Positions 36,116 through 44,868 of a stretch of DNA of 64,000 nucleotides are shown one piece after another. The position numbers and the translations under genes are program-made. The DNA is from Clostridium tepidum (lineage in GTDB: Bacteria > Bacillota > Clostridia > Clostridiales > Clostridiaceae), in contig NZ_MRAE01000001.1 in assembly GCF_002008345.1 (NCBI RefSeq), positions 124,001 through 188,000 on the forward strand, read 5' to 3'. A model generated the notes under the pieces. That model was not told the DNA's origin. It ran no database searches and was given only the letters and a program-made list of their open reading frames with translations. How positions within the stretch are numbered: the first letter of the stretch is position 1; each line of letters starts with the position of its first letter.

Positions 36116-36276
36116 TTTATCCCCGCCTTATCTTTATTGTTAAATATTTTCCTTTATAAGTATCGGAGAATATTTCAGTAAATTAAGAAAAATATGCAGA
36201 AATATGTTGAATATGGTAAAGCTATGTAGTCATATTACGAATAATAATAATGTTATATTGAGTTGGGGGGGCAATA

Positions 36277-37743
36277 ATGGATTACAAAAGAAATGTAGAA
36301 TTGAAAAATAAAATTATGTTAGCAGGATTTATAGCATCTGTAATATTAAGAGTAATTTTTGATGTAATTTTAAATGTAGACAGAAATGCCATACTAATAT
36401 TAATTGGAGTTTCCATACCTTTAGCTATAATAGACTTTATATTAATAAAAAAGAAATTTATTATTCAAACAATGTATTATACAGTAATTATGTATACTGC
36501 TGTTATATTTATAATGTTTATATCAGATCCCAATTGGGCTAACTTTATTTTGATATATTATGGAGTTATATTGATGAGTGTATATCAAGATTTAAGAATA
36601 CTAATTATTGAAGCAATTTTATCTATAATACTTGTAACTTATTTCTTCTTAAGTTATAAAACAACCCTCTTTGCTTATGTAAAATATTATGAATTAGTAT
36701 TTTATATAGCATACATAGCAGCAGGAACGGCTATATTGTCCATTAATGCCATTACTACTAAAAATATTTATAAAAATTTAGAAGAAAATCATAAAGCTAC
36801 TGAAGAAGCTAAATTTAGAGCAGAGTTATTGCTAGAGAAAATATACAGTACTATAAAAATTTTAACAACAACTAATGAGAAAATAAAAAATGGAATTTCT
36901 GTAGCAGGGCAAATAGCAGAAGAGATAACTAGCTCTACAAGTGATGTTGCTAATAGTGCAGCAAAAGAAGTGGATGTAATGATTGGAATGAAATCCTCAA
37001 TGGAGGATGGAGTAGAAAAGGTAGAAGAAGTTACTAATTGCATTAAAACTATGGAGCATTTATCTAAATCAACTGAAAATGTTGTGCTAGAAGGTAATAA
37101 TAAAGTGGATATATTATCTTTAGAAATGAACAAGGTAAATAGCAATGTTTTAAGTGTAGTATCTATGATAAATGAATTAAGTGATGAAAATACAAAAATA
37201 GTTAATATTATTAACAGTATTACAAAAATATCAGAGCAAACTAACCTGTTAGCTCTTAATGCATCAATAGAAGCAGCTAGAGCTGGAGAGTATGGAAAAA
37301 GTTTTGCTGTAGTTGCAGATGAAGTAAGAAAACTTGCAGAGGATTCTAAAACATCTACAGACCAAATAGAATTAATATTGAATAACATATCTAATAAAAT
37401 AAAGATAGTTGCAGAAGAAATATTAAAAGAAGAAAAGTCAATTGAATTATGTAATGAGCATACAAATGATGTTAAAGAGTTATTTAAAGATGTTAATAAA
37501 AACACTTCTAATGTATTGGATTATTCAAGAAGTGTTGGAGCACAATCTGCAGTGCTTGAAAGTACTATGAAAAATACATTAAGTTTAGTAAATGATATTA
37601 GTCAAACTGTAGAATCTACTACAGCTGCTATGGAAGAAATTTTTATTGCTATTGATGATCTTAATAGTAGTATAATTGATATAACAGGTAGTTATAATGA
37701 AATAGATGATATATGTAATGAATTAAACTCTATAAGTGAATAA
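36277..37743 (+). CDS. Methyl-accepting chemotaxis protein with polytopic N-terminus
   Basis: This 488-residue protein has about six membrane helices in the first 160 residues with almost no extracellular loop, and no HAMP domain. A cytoplasmic signalling domain (about 200-488) carries the tip [20 protein letters not shown] near 321-340. The sensor may detect a membrane or intracellular signal. GGGGGG lies before the ATG. A strong terminator follows its stop. Confidence 0.9.
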   Translation: MDYKRNVELKNKIMLAGFIASVILRVIFDVILNVDRNAILILIGVSIPLAIIDFILIKKKFIIQTMYYTVIMYTAVIFIMFISDPNWANFILIYYGVILMSVYQDLRILIIEAILSIILVTYFFLSYKTTLFAYVKYYELVFYIAYIAAGTAILSINAITTKNIYKNLEENHKATEEAKFRAELLLEKIYSTIKILTTTNEKIKNGISVAGQIAEEITSSTSDVANSAAKEVDVMIGMKSSMEDGVEKVEEVTNCIKTMEHLSKSTENVVLEGNNKVDILSLEMNKVNSNVLSVVSMINELSDENTKIVNIINSITKISEQTNLLALNASIEAARAGEYGKSFAVVADEVRKLAEDSKTSTDQIELILNNISNKIKIVAEEILKEEKSIELCNEHTNDVKELFKDVNKNTSNVLDYSRSVGAQSAVLESTMKNTLSLVNDISQTVESTTAAMEEIFIAIDDLNSSIIDITGSYNEIDDICNELNSISE

Positions 37744-37746
37744 TAT

Positions 37747-37790
37747 AAAAAGATGATTATTGCAAATTAGCAGTAATCATCTTTTTTTAT
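37747..37790 (+). terminator. Terminator after the chemoreceptor
   Basis: AAAAAGATGATTA (37747-37759) pairs perfectly with TAATCATCTTTTT (37774-37786), continuing into T. Confidence 0.85.
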
Positions 37791-38011
37791 AGCATAGGTA
37801 CAAAAGATACTGTTAATGGAATTGATTGGATAAATTGATACAACTAATTAAAGTGATATAATTTAGAATAAAATACACAATACTTGAGTGTTTTACAGAA
37901 TCCGCAAAAACATTGGAATATATATTTTAGAACTAATGTGACTTGTTGTTTATTTTATAAATTACATATTTATAATATATGCTTTGAAATATTATAAACA
38001 TGGGGGATATA

Positions 38012-38083
38012 ATGGTCGCAATAAAAAATATTAATGATAAGATTTTTTATTTTTTTAGTTTTCCTTCTTTTTCAGCTTGTTAA
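38012..38083 (+). pseudogene. Truncated 5' end of a rightward gene at a deletion scar
   Basis: A strong ribosome site (ATGGGGGATATA) precedes an ATG encoding MVAIKNINDKIFYFF, after which the frame runs antisense into the mccA/cysK relic and stops at 38081-38083. A good start followed by foreign sequence suggests that a deletion removed the rest of this gene. The original product is unknown. Confidence 0.4.
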
Positions 38084-38238
38084 ATCATATAAATTCCTAT
38101 TCTATCTTTTACACTTCCACTAGGATTATTATTTTTAAGTTTTGCAAAAATATTAACTCTCAGTTTAATATTTAAATTGTTAAGTTTTAGAATGGGGATA
38201 TTGCCTAGAAGTTCTTTAATACTATCTAAATACTTCAT
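38050..38238 (-). pseudogene. mccA/cysK-like gene relic (PLP-dependent cystathionine/cysteine synthase)
   Basis: Read on the minus strand from ATG 38238, the first 53 or so codons encode MKYLDSIKELLGNIPILKL, later NPSGSVKDRIGIYMI, which matches the start of cysteine synthase / O-acetylserine-dependent cystathionine synthase, including the PLP lysine in GSVKDR. An in-frame TAA at 38080-38082 and loss of homology near 38050 show it is dead. The start overlaps luxS by 17 bp, so it was once the third gene of an mccB-luxS-mccA operon. The remaining roughly 250 residues are missing. Confidence 0.75.
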
Positions 38239-38674
38239 TACTAATACCTTGATTTAAAATATGTTTTGCATATTCTTTTGCAGAAAATAAGGAATGATCT
38301 CTATAGTTTCCGCATTGAACTGCATTAGTTGCAGGAATTTCTTCAGTTTCTAAAACTTTATTTAATGAGTAATTTAGTGCTTCAATAACAGTATCAACTT
38401 CAACTTCTCCCCAAGCTATTAAATAAAATCCTGTTCTGCAACCCATTGGAGAAATATCTATGATGTTATCCATTTTTTCTCGCATATAACCTGCTAATAG
38501 ATGTTCTAGAGTATGAATTGCTCCAGTAGGTATTTCTTCTTCATTAGGTTGTGCAAATCTTAAATCAAATTTTGTAATTTTATCCCCAAGCTCTCCTTTT
38601 TGTGTGCCACATTTTCTTACAAAAGGGGCTTTAACCTTTGTATGATCCAATGAAAAACTTTCTACTTTAACCAT
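38222..38674 (-). CDS. luxS: S-ribosylhomocysteine lyase (LuxS)
   Basis: This protein has 150 residues from ATG 38674, with AAGGAG upstream inside the mccB end; an in-frame ATG at 38698 lacks a site and overlaps mccB. The metal-binding HTLEH (about residues 53-57) and the catalytic cysteine in AVQCGNYRDHS are present. It splits S-ribosylhomocysteine to homocysteine and DPD, the precursor of AI-2. It lies one base after mccB (TAA-A-ATG), so the homocysteine it makes can be routed to cysteine synthesis. Confidence 0.96.
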   Translation of the reverse strand: MVKVESFSLDHTKVKAPFVRKCGTQKGELGDKITKFDLRFAQPNEEEIPTGAIHTLEHLLAGYMREKMDNIIDISPMGCRTGFYLIAWGEVEVDTVIEALNYSLNKVLETEEIPATNAVQCGNYRDHSLFSAKEYAKHILNQGISNEVFR

Positions 38675-38675
38675 T

Positions 38676-39818
38676 TTATCTACTCTCCTTAAATGCATTT
38701 TTTAAATCTTCTATTAGATCTTCCGTATTTTCTATACCAACGGATAATCTTACTAAATTGTCAACAATACCAAGCTTTTGTCTTAATTCATAAGGTATAG
38801 CACCATGAGTCATAGAAGCAGGATGGCAAACTAAAGATTCAACTCCGCCTAAGCTTTCACCAAAAGTTATTAATTTAAGGCTTTCAAAGAATTTTTTATA
38901 GTCATATTCATCTTTAAGAACAAAAGATATCATTCCGCCGTATCCTTTAGCTTGTTTTGATTGAACTTCGTGTCCTGGGTGATCATTAAAGCCGGGGTAA
39001 TAAATTTTTACTATTTCATCTCTTTCTTTTAAAAATTCAGCTATAGCTTTTGCATTTGAATTATGTCTATCCATTCTTACTGCTAATGTTTTTATTCCTC
39101 TAATTAAAAGGAAAGAATCAAATGGAGCTAAAACTCCTCCAGTAGAATTTTGTATAAAATGAAGTCTTTCAGCTAGATTGTCACTATTTACAACAGCAAT
39201 TCCGGCAACCACATCGCTGTGTCCTCCTAGATATTTTGTAGCACTATGAACAACTATATCTGCTCCAAGAGTTAATGGTTTTTGTAGGTAAGGTGTCATA
39301 AATGTATTATCAACTATAGTATATATGCCATTTTCTTTAGCTATTTTTGCTATTTCTTCTATATCTGTAACATCCATAAGAGGATTAGTTGGTGTTTCTA
39401 TATATATAGCTTTTACATTTTTATTTATGCTATTTTTTACTTCAGATAGGTTAGAAGTATCTACTATTGAATATTTAATTTTAAAATTATTAAAAACCTT
39501 ATCCAAAACTCTAAAAGTTCCACCATATATATTATTTGAAATTACTATTTCATCTCCAGATTTAAATAGTGATAATACTGCAGTTATAGCGGCTAATCCT
39601 GAAGCAAAGGCAAAACCTTTGTAACCTTTTTCAAGTTCTGCTACAAGTTTTTCTAAAGCTTCTCTTGTTGGATTACCTGTTCTTGAATACTCGTATCCTG
39701 TATTTTCTCCAAATTTAAATTGTTTATAAGTTGAAGTTTGATAAATAGGTACATTTACTGCACCTGTATGCTTATCTCCATCTATGCCACCATGAATTAA
39801 TAAAGATTCAATTTTCAT
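38676..39818 (-). CDS. mccB: Cystathionine gamma-lyase/synthase family enzyme (MccB-like)
   Basis: This 380-residue PLP enzyme of the Cys/Met metabolism family has the cofactor lysine in VHSATKYLGGHSDV (about residues 190-203), with YSRTGNPTREALE near 44 and the C-terminal SLGGVESLVCHPASMTH. The partner luxS, the mccA relic and a cysteine T-box all favour a role in making cysteine from homocysteine (cystathionine gamma-lyase), rather than methionine synthesis. The sequence alone does not separate MccB from MetB or MetC. GGAGGAAC lies upstream of its ATG. Confidence 0.87.
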   Translation of the reverse strand: MKIESLLIHGGIDGDKHTGAVNVPIYQTSTYKQFKFGENTGYEYSRTGNPTREALEKLVAELEKGYKGFAFASGLAAITAVLSLFKSGDEIVISNNIYGGTFRVLDKVFNNFKIKYSIVDTSNLSEVKNSINKNVKAIYIETPTNPLMDVTDIEEIAKIAKENGIYTIVDNTFMTPYLQKPLTLGADIVVHSATKYLGGHSDVVAGIAVVNSDNLAERLHFIQNSTGGVLAPFDSFLLIRGIKTLAVRMDRHNSNAKAIAEFLKERDEIVKIYYPGFNDHPGHEVQSKQAKGYGGMISFVLKDEYDYKKFFESLKLITFGESLGGVESLVCHPASMTHGAIPYELRQKLGIVDNLVRLSVGIENTEDLIEDLKNAFKESR

Positions 39819-39931
39819 TTTGTTGTTCCTCCTTAGAATTAAATTAGTTCTGTTAAGTTATATGAAAGTTGACTCAATAAGTAAAGAGAATAAAGAGCTT
39901 ATATATTTTTGTTTAATATAAATAGAGCTAA

Positions 39932-40243
39932 TAAAAAACTTCTACCTCTAAATTTTAGAGGCAGAAGTTAAATTCCGCGGTTCCACTCTAATTATTATTG
40001 TAGTAAATATACAATAACATCTCATTTTGATACAATTAATTATACCTCAACGCTTTAACGGGCGTACACGCTGTGGTCTACTATAGTTTCGGCACAGTGC
40101 TCAAAGATGCATTCACATAAGTTACACTTAAAATCCCTTTCAGCCAAGGGGATTTCTCTCTTATAGTTTACCTTATGTTACTATTTCTTATCATAGCATT
40201 TAGTTAATACCTAGTATTCATATAGGAGTACTTGAATTACATT
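39932..40243 (-). promoter_or_regulatory. T-box leader with cysteine (UGC) specifier
   Basis: On the minus strand the T-box sequence AGAGTGGAACCGCGG lies at about 39989-39975. It is followed by a terminator, whose stem occupies 39937-39969 with a T-run to 39932. Stem I pairs AACATAAG with CTTATGT, with an AGAGA box and a distal hairpin. After GTGAA comes TGC (40111-40109), then ATCTTTGAGC, the conserved context for a specifier codon, giving cysteine. Uncharged tRNA-Cys should therefore turn on mccB-luxS. Confidence 0.9.
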
Positions 40244-40250
40244 TAATATT

Positions 40251-40279
40251 ATAATATGGCATTACAATAATTTTGTCAA
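40251..40279 (-). promoter_or_regulatory. Promoter of the T-box mccB-luxS operon
   Basis: On the minus strand TTGACA (40279-40274), a 17-bp spacer and TATTAT (40256-40251) lie just upstream of the T-box leader. Confidence 0.8.
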
Positions 40280-40403
40280 CCATATATTTTAATATTATTT
40301 TAATGAAATTTTTAAACATTTATGTAACTAATATAATATTTTGGTTATTTGTGTAAAGAATTTTGTTAATCTTTCGATAATGTATATATATTAAAAAAGA
40401 GAT

Positions 40404-40496
40404 GATGCATATGCATAATATTGATATTAAATTTTATTTTTCCTCCATCTCTATTATTGTAATTATGCGATGCATATGCAAAATATTGATGTTAAA
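40404..40496 (+). repeat. 28-bp direct repeats, each with a TGCATATGCA palindrome, before the chitinase
   Basis: The 28-bp unit starting GATGCATATGCA occurs at 40404-40431 and 40469-40496, differing at two positions, 65 bp apart. Each holds a 10-bp palindrome followed by an AATATTGAT tail. They lie 160-250 bp before the chitinase start and may be paired operator sites. The rest of 39819-40655 outside the T-box shows no gene. Confidence 0.6.
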
Positions 40497-40655
40497 TAGT
40501 TATATGGTAACAAATTCATTGTAGCAGATATTACATAATGACTTTAAATATTAATGGTAAATAGTAGTCGGTGCAATTAAATTTATATTGAAACGAAATC
40601 TTAATAGTATCATAGCATGATATTATAATACAAAAATAAAATAGGGGGATATACA

Positions 40656-42506
40656 ATGAAAAGTAAAAAATTAAAAAAGTTAGTAGCTGGTATTATGGCT
40701 GCGACATTTTCCTTATCACTTTTAAGTTCAAAAGTAGAGGCGAAAACTACTACTAATAATAATGGGAAAAATGAAGTTAGACAAACTGTCGATAAAGATT
40801 TAGAGAGAAAATTAATTGGATATTTCCCAGAATGGGCATATAAAAGTGAAGCGCAAGGATATTTTAAGGTTACTGATTTGCAATGGGATTCATTAACTCA
40901 TATTCAATACTCCTTTGCAGTAATAGATCCAAACACAAATAAAATTGCATTAGGTGATAAGCATGCAGCAATAGAAGAAGATTTTAAAGATTATAATTTA
41001 TCTTATAAAGGTAAAAAAATAGAATTAGATCCTAGCTTGGACTATAAAGGTCATTTTAATTTATTGCAGACTATGAAAAAACAATATCCTGATGTTAATT
41101 TGCTTATATCTGTAGGTGGATGGGCTGGTAGTAGAGGATTTTATACAATGCTTGATACTGATGAGGGAATAAATACCTTTGCAGATTCTTGTGTTGATTT
41201 TATAAAAAAATATAATTTTGATGGTGTTGATATTGATTTTGAATATCCATCTTCAACAAGTCAGTCAGGAAATCCAGCGGATTTTGATTTGGCTGAACCT
41301 AGAAGAGCTAAATTAAATGAAAGATATAATATACTAATTAGAACACTAAGAGAAAAAATAGATGCAGCTTCTAAAAGGGATAATAAGGATTATATATTAT
41401 CTGCTGCAGTTACAGCATCACCTTGGGTACTTGGTGGAGTTAAAGATAATAGCTATGCTAAGTATCTAGATTTCTTAAGCGTTATGTCTTATGATTATCA
41501 TGGTGGATGGAATGAATATGTGGAAAATTTAGCTGGCATATATCCAGATCCAAAAGATAGGGAAACTGCAAATCAAATTATGCCAACACTTTGCATGGAT
41601 TGGGCTTATAGATACTACAGAGGAGTTTTGCCACCTGAAAAAATATTAATGGGTATACCATATTACACTAGAGGATGGGAAAATGTACAAGGTGGAGAAA
41701 ATGGACTTCATGGATCAAGTAGAACCCCTGCGTCAGGTAAATATAATATTTGGGGAGATGACTTGGACAATGATGGTGAATTAGAGCCAGCAGGTGCTAA
41801 CCCATTATGGCATGTATTAAATCTTATGGAAAAAGATAAGAATTTAAAAGTATATTGGGATGATGTAGAAAAGGTGCCATATGTTTGGCAAAATCAAGAG
41901 AGAGTTTTCTTATCTTTTGAAAATGAAAGATCTATTGATGAAAGACTTAATTATATTAAAAATAAAAACCTAGGCGGAGCATTAATTTGGGTTATGAATG
42001 GTGACTATGGGTTAAATCCTAACTATGAAGAAGGTTCAAATGATATAAATAAAGGGAAATATACCTTTGGAGATACTTTAACTAAGCGATTAAGTAAGGG
42101 TTTAGCTAATATGGGAGCATGTAGCAAAACACCAGAAGATTCTAATAATTCTTTGGAACCTATAAATGTTTCAGTGGATTTTGGTGGCAGTTATGATCAT
42201 CCAAATTACACTTATAATATAAAGGTGAAAAACTATACAGGCAAAGAAATTAAAGGTGGTTGGGAAGTATCCTTTGATCTACCAAAATCAGCATTATTTA
42301 AATCTTCTTGGGGAGGAAGCTATACTTTAAAAGATAATGGAGATTTTACAACAGTTACAATAAAATCTGGTAACTGGCAAAATCTTAATGCTGGTGGTAC
42401 TGTTAATCTCCAAGGTATGATAGGATTATGCTTCTCAGATGTTAGAAATATTAGATTTAATGGTATGAAACCTGTAGGAAATCAAAATATTATTCAACAA
42501 AAATAA
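40656..42506 (+). CDS. Secreted GH18 chitinase with C-terminal carbohydrate-binding module
   Basis: This 616-residue enzyme hydrolyses chitin outside the cell. A signal peptide (about residues 1-29, ending KVEA) precedes a GH18 barrel with LLISVGGWAGSRGFY near 148 and the catalytic DGVDIDFEYP near 189-198, its glutamate acting as the acid. The substrate-assisting SVMSYDYHGGWNEY follows near 275. A calcium-like loop DDLDNDGELEP and a C-terminal module (about 500-610) rich in Trp/Gly resemble a CBM2-type domain. GGGGG precedes the ATG. It appears complete and monocistronic. Confidence 0.95.
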   Translation: MKSKKLKKLVAGIMAATFSLSLLSSKVEAKTTTNNNGKNEVRQTVDKDLERKLIGYFPEWAYKSEAQGYFKVTDLQWDSLTHIQYSFAVIDPNTNKIALGDKHAAIEEDFKDYNLSYKGKKIELDPSLDYKGHFNLLQTMKKQYPDVNLLISVGGWAGSRGFYTMLDTDEGINTFADSCVDFIKKYNFDGVDIDFEYPSSTSQSGNPADFDLAEPRRAKLNERYNILIRTLREKIDAASKRDNKDYILSAAVTASPWVLGGVKDNSYAKYLDFLSVMSYDYHGGWNEYVENLAGIYPDPKDRETANQIMPTLCMDWAYRYYRGVLPPEKILMGIPYYTRGWENVQGGENGLHGSSRTPASGKYNIWGDDLDNDGELEPAGANPLWHVLNLMEKDKNLKVYWDDVEKVPYVWQNQERVFLSFENERSIDERLNYIKNKNLGGALIWVMNGDYGLNPNYEEGSNDINKGKYTFGDTLTKRLSKGLANMGACSKTPEDSNNSLEPINVSVDFGGSYDHPNYTYNIKVKNYTGKEIKGGWEVSFDLPKSALFKSSWGGSYTLKDNGDFTTVTIKSGNWQNLNAGGTVNLQGMIGLCFSDVRNIRFNGMKPVGNQNIIQQK

Positions 42507-42612
42507 AGATAAAAATTAAATTATAAAGAAAAATGAAACAGAGCCTATGTATTTTATAATGCAAGGCACTGCTTTATTTATATTGAAAGGATAAAATTAA
42601 TTAAGGGATAAA

Positions 42613-42945
42613 CTAGTTAGTTTTAAACATTTTTATATCATTTAATCCTTGAAAAATTTCTTCTCTTGAAAAATTACATTCATTTAATTCCTCATCACTT
42701 TTTTTCAGTAATGTAGTGTAAAATTCTACGGCTATTTCATATACTTCAGGTGAATTATTCTTTTCTAATTCCTCAAAGATTAAATCTTCTGCCTTATCAT
42801 AATTGCCTTCATAAAATAATTTGTTTAGAATAATTTTAAATAAATCTGTTGAATTAATTTTTGCATTATCAATTTCTTTTTCATCTTTTAAAACAGTCTT
42901 ACCAAATAATTTCCCTAAATCATCTAGAGATTTTTTTATACCCAT
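42613..42945 (-). CDS. DUF6483 family protein
   Basis: This 110-residue helical, acidic protein begins MGIKKSLDDLGKLFGK and continues with KINSTDLFKIILNKLFYEGN, which I recall as DUF6483, common in Clostridium. Its function is unknown. It has no membrane or metal motif. AGGTGG lies upstream of the ATG on the minus strand. It stands alone between the chitinase and the ImmA-like gene. Confidence 0.65.
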   Translation of the reverse strand: MGIKKSLDDLGKLFGKTVLKDEKEIDNAKINSTDLFKIILNKLFYEGNYDKAEDLIFEELEKNNSPEVYEIAVEFYTTLLKKSDEELNECNFSREEIFQGLNDIKMFKTN

Positions 42946-43032
42946 ACTATTCCACCTTTTTATATTTAAATTTAATTAATGTTGATTATAAGGTTTTTTA
43001 TGCATAAAATATAGAATTTTTTCATTTATTAA

Positions 43033-43656
43033 TTAATAAATTTTGAAACAATTATTATAGAAATTTATTTTTATATTTTTAAGTGTTGAATATGCCAAAT
43101 TAGAGTATTTAATATTGGTTAATCTTTTTAGTACAGCACTTTGTGAAACATTAAAATATGTTGCCATTTCTTTAATAGATGTAAATTTACTGTTGAATAT
43201 TTTATTTTTAGGCATAAGTATTTTTCCAGCAAATTCGTCAGCCTCTAATTCTTCTATATATAAATCCTTTTTTGTTTTACAGTTTTCTGGTAATTCATGA
43301 TGTCTTAAATAAATATGACCTAGCTCATGGGCTAAGGTAAAGTTAAGTCTACGGTGTTTTGAAATTTTAAATGGATAATGAATTTTATTTCTATTAACAA
43401 TTATTAAAAAACAATTATTTTCTTTTGAATATACTGTAGCTGCATCGAAGTTATTGGATAGATTATTTATTGATTTTATTTGGATAGGTAAAGTTTGATT
43501 ATTTTCAATTTCTAATATAAGTTCAACACAATTTAAAGGCCAACGTGTTAATTTAAAATCTTCTATAAAAAGTTTCACTCTTTTTTCTATATAATCAATC
43601 CTATGCTTGGGGATTTTATCTAAAGTATAATATTTATTATTATAATAGTTATCCAT
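43033..43656 (-). CDS. ImmA/IrrE family metalloprotease
   Basis: This 207-residue protein has the zinc protease motif FTLAHELGHIYLRHHE (about residues 105-120) and a second acidic metal site in ELEADEFAGKILMP. Such proteases cleave a partner XRE repressor to induce mobile-element or stress genes. The C-terminal region (FNVSQSAVLKRL) looks like a small HTH. It lies downstream of an XRE repressor gene, as immA does after immR, but with its own promoter and an SOS-like box. Confidence 0.88.
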   Translation of the reverse strand: MDNYYNNKYYTLDKIPKHRIDYIEKRVKLFIEDFKLTRWPLNCVELILEIENNQTLPIQIKSINNLSNNFDAATVYSKENNCFLIIVNRNKIHYPFKISKHRRLNFTLAHELGHIYLRHHELPENCKTKKDLYIEELEADEFAGKILMPKNKIFNSKFTSIKEMATYFNVSQSAVLKRLTNIKYSNLAYSTLKNIKINFYNNCFKIY

Positions 43657-43681
43657 GTTATCCCTCCATATTATAAAAGAA

Positions 43682-43695
43682 AGAACAAATGTTCT
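43682..43695 (-). promoter_or_regulatory. LexA (SOS) box-like site before the ImmA-like gene
   Basis: AGAACAAATGTTCT is a 14-bp palindrome with the GAAC-N4-GTTC core of Firmicutes LexA boxes. It sits between the ImmA-like start and a TTTACT-17-TATAAT promoter on the minus strand, so DNA damage could induce the protease. Confidence 0.6.
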
Positions 43696-43751
43696 ATACT
43701 TCTATTATAATATGAATTGATTACCAAGTAAAGGAAAACAAGAATAAATAA

Positions 43752-44174
43752 TTATTTATTCTTGTTTTTATTTAAATAAAAATTTGCAAATTCTTTTATT
43801 GCTTTAATATCTTCCTTAGGTAATTCAGAGGTAACTCTACTCATAATAGTTAAAATTTCAGAGTCTTTATCATTAATATTTTTTGCAAGTCTTATAGTGT
43901 CAGCAAATTCTCCATTAGCTTTTCTAAAGATATGTTCAGTATATTTTTCGTGTTCTATGCTCTCATCAATATAACCAGCTTTAATCATTAATTCACCATA
44001 ACTTAATCCAAGGTGTGGAGCTATTGATTTTAGTATATTAGGAGAGGGATTTTGTCTTTCACCAGATTCTATTCGAGAAATTTCTGTATTACTTATGTTA
44101 GAAAGTTCAGCAAGTTGTCTTTGTGATAGCCCTTTTTTTTTCCTAATATTTTTTAAAAATTCACCAAATTTCAT
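43752..44174 (-). CDS. XRE family repressor (ImmR-like)
   Basis: This 140-residue protein has an N-terminal Cro/CI helix-turn-helix (LSQRQLAELSNISNTEISRI, about residues 16-35) and a helical C-terminal part that probably dimerises and may be the substrate of the adjacent protease. It is divergent from a small cro-like gene. The shared promoter region carries GGTTAC/GTAACC sites overlapping both promoters, so it likely represses itself and the rightward genes. Confidence 0.88.
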   Translation of the reverse strand: MKFGEFLKNIRKKKGLSQRQLAELSNISNTEISRIESGERQNPSPNILKSIAPHLGLSYGELMIKAGYIDESIEHEKYTEHIFRKANGEFADTIRLAKNINDKDSEILTIMSRVTSELPKEDIKAIKEFANFYLNKNKNK

Positions 44175-44197
44175 AATATCTATCCTCCTACAAAGTA

Positions 44198-44286
44198 ATT
44201 ATACAATAAGTGTTACCAATAGGCAATAGAAAAGCAGAGTATTATTTGACATGGGGTTACAGTTTTGTTAATATTGAAGTGTAACC
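44198..44286. promoter_or_regulatory. Divergent promoters with GGTWAC operator motifs
   Basis: Leftward: TTGCCT (44226-44221), 17 bp, TATAAT (44203-44198), with TGTTACC (44211-44217) in the spacer. Rightward: TTGACA (44246-44251), 17 bp, TAATAT (44269-44274), with GGTTAC (44255-44260) in the spacer and GTAACC (44281-44286) just after the start. The arrangement is that of a repressor/cro switch. Confidence 0.7.
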
Positions 44287-44315
44287 TAATGGAATCAAAT
44301 TTGGAGGTGTATAAA

Positions 44316-44516
44316 TTGAAACCTAACAAAAAATATATAATATATCTTATTAATAAAAATAATTGGTCTCAAAATAAATTTGCTAAAAAAGCAGGAGTTT
44401 CAAGTGCAACTATAAGCAGATGGATTAATGATAAAAGGGGAGCCGGAGCAGAATTAATACTTGGCATAATTAGGGCATTTCCCAATGAACCTATAGATAA
44501 GTTATTTTTTTTATAA
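44316..44516 (+). CDS. Small Cro-like HTH protein
   Basis: This protein has 66 residues from TTG 44316, chosen for GGAGGTG (44303-44309); the frame opens upstream at 44265 without a site. The helix-turn-helix is NKFAKKAGVSSATISRWIND (about residues 22-41). It is oriented away from the XRE repressor and controlled by the same operator region, as cro is in phage switches. The following 350 bp (44517-44868) hold no gene that I can support. Confidence 0.8.
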   Translation: MKPNKKYIIYLINKNNWSQNKFAKKAGVSSATISRWINDKRGAGAELILGIIRAFPNEPIDKLFFL

Positions 44517-44868
44517 ATATCGTTGCTAAAGGGTTACAAAATCCATGGAGTAATGATAAAAAAAGAAAATCTTATTCCTATAAGTAAACTTCTCAATCTT
44601 CAACCAACTTAAAATAGAGTTTCTTGTACAGATGGTTCCTATAAACAAAATTTTTAATTTCAAGTTCAATTTTATTTCTATTTAAAGTTTCAAAAATTTT
44701 TATACAATGGCAAAAAAAGATTAGAGTAATGTAGTAAGTTTTAATCTTGATAAATGGATTGTATAAGTATAAATCATGACTAACTATATTTTGGATAATA
44801 CAGAGATATTGTAACTGTTAGTTATTGAGTAAAGCATTAAAATACTATTATATAAGGGGGATATAGTA

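Noticed and set aside
36789-37505. 238-codon minus-strand ORF inside the second chemoreceptor gene
   Set aside because: It is antisense to the conserved signalling domain, rich in Ser/Leu/Ile as expected from the reverse of a coiled coil, and has no ribosome site.
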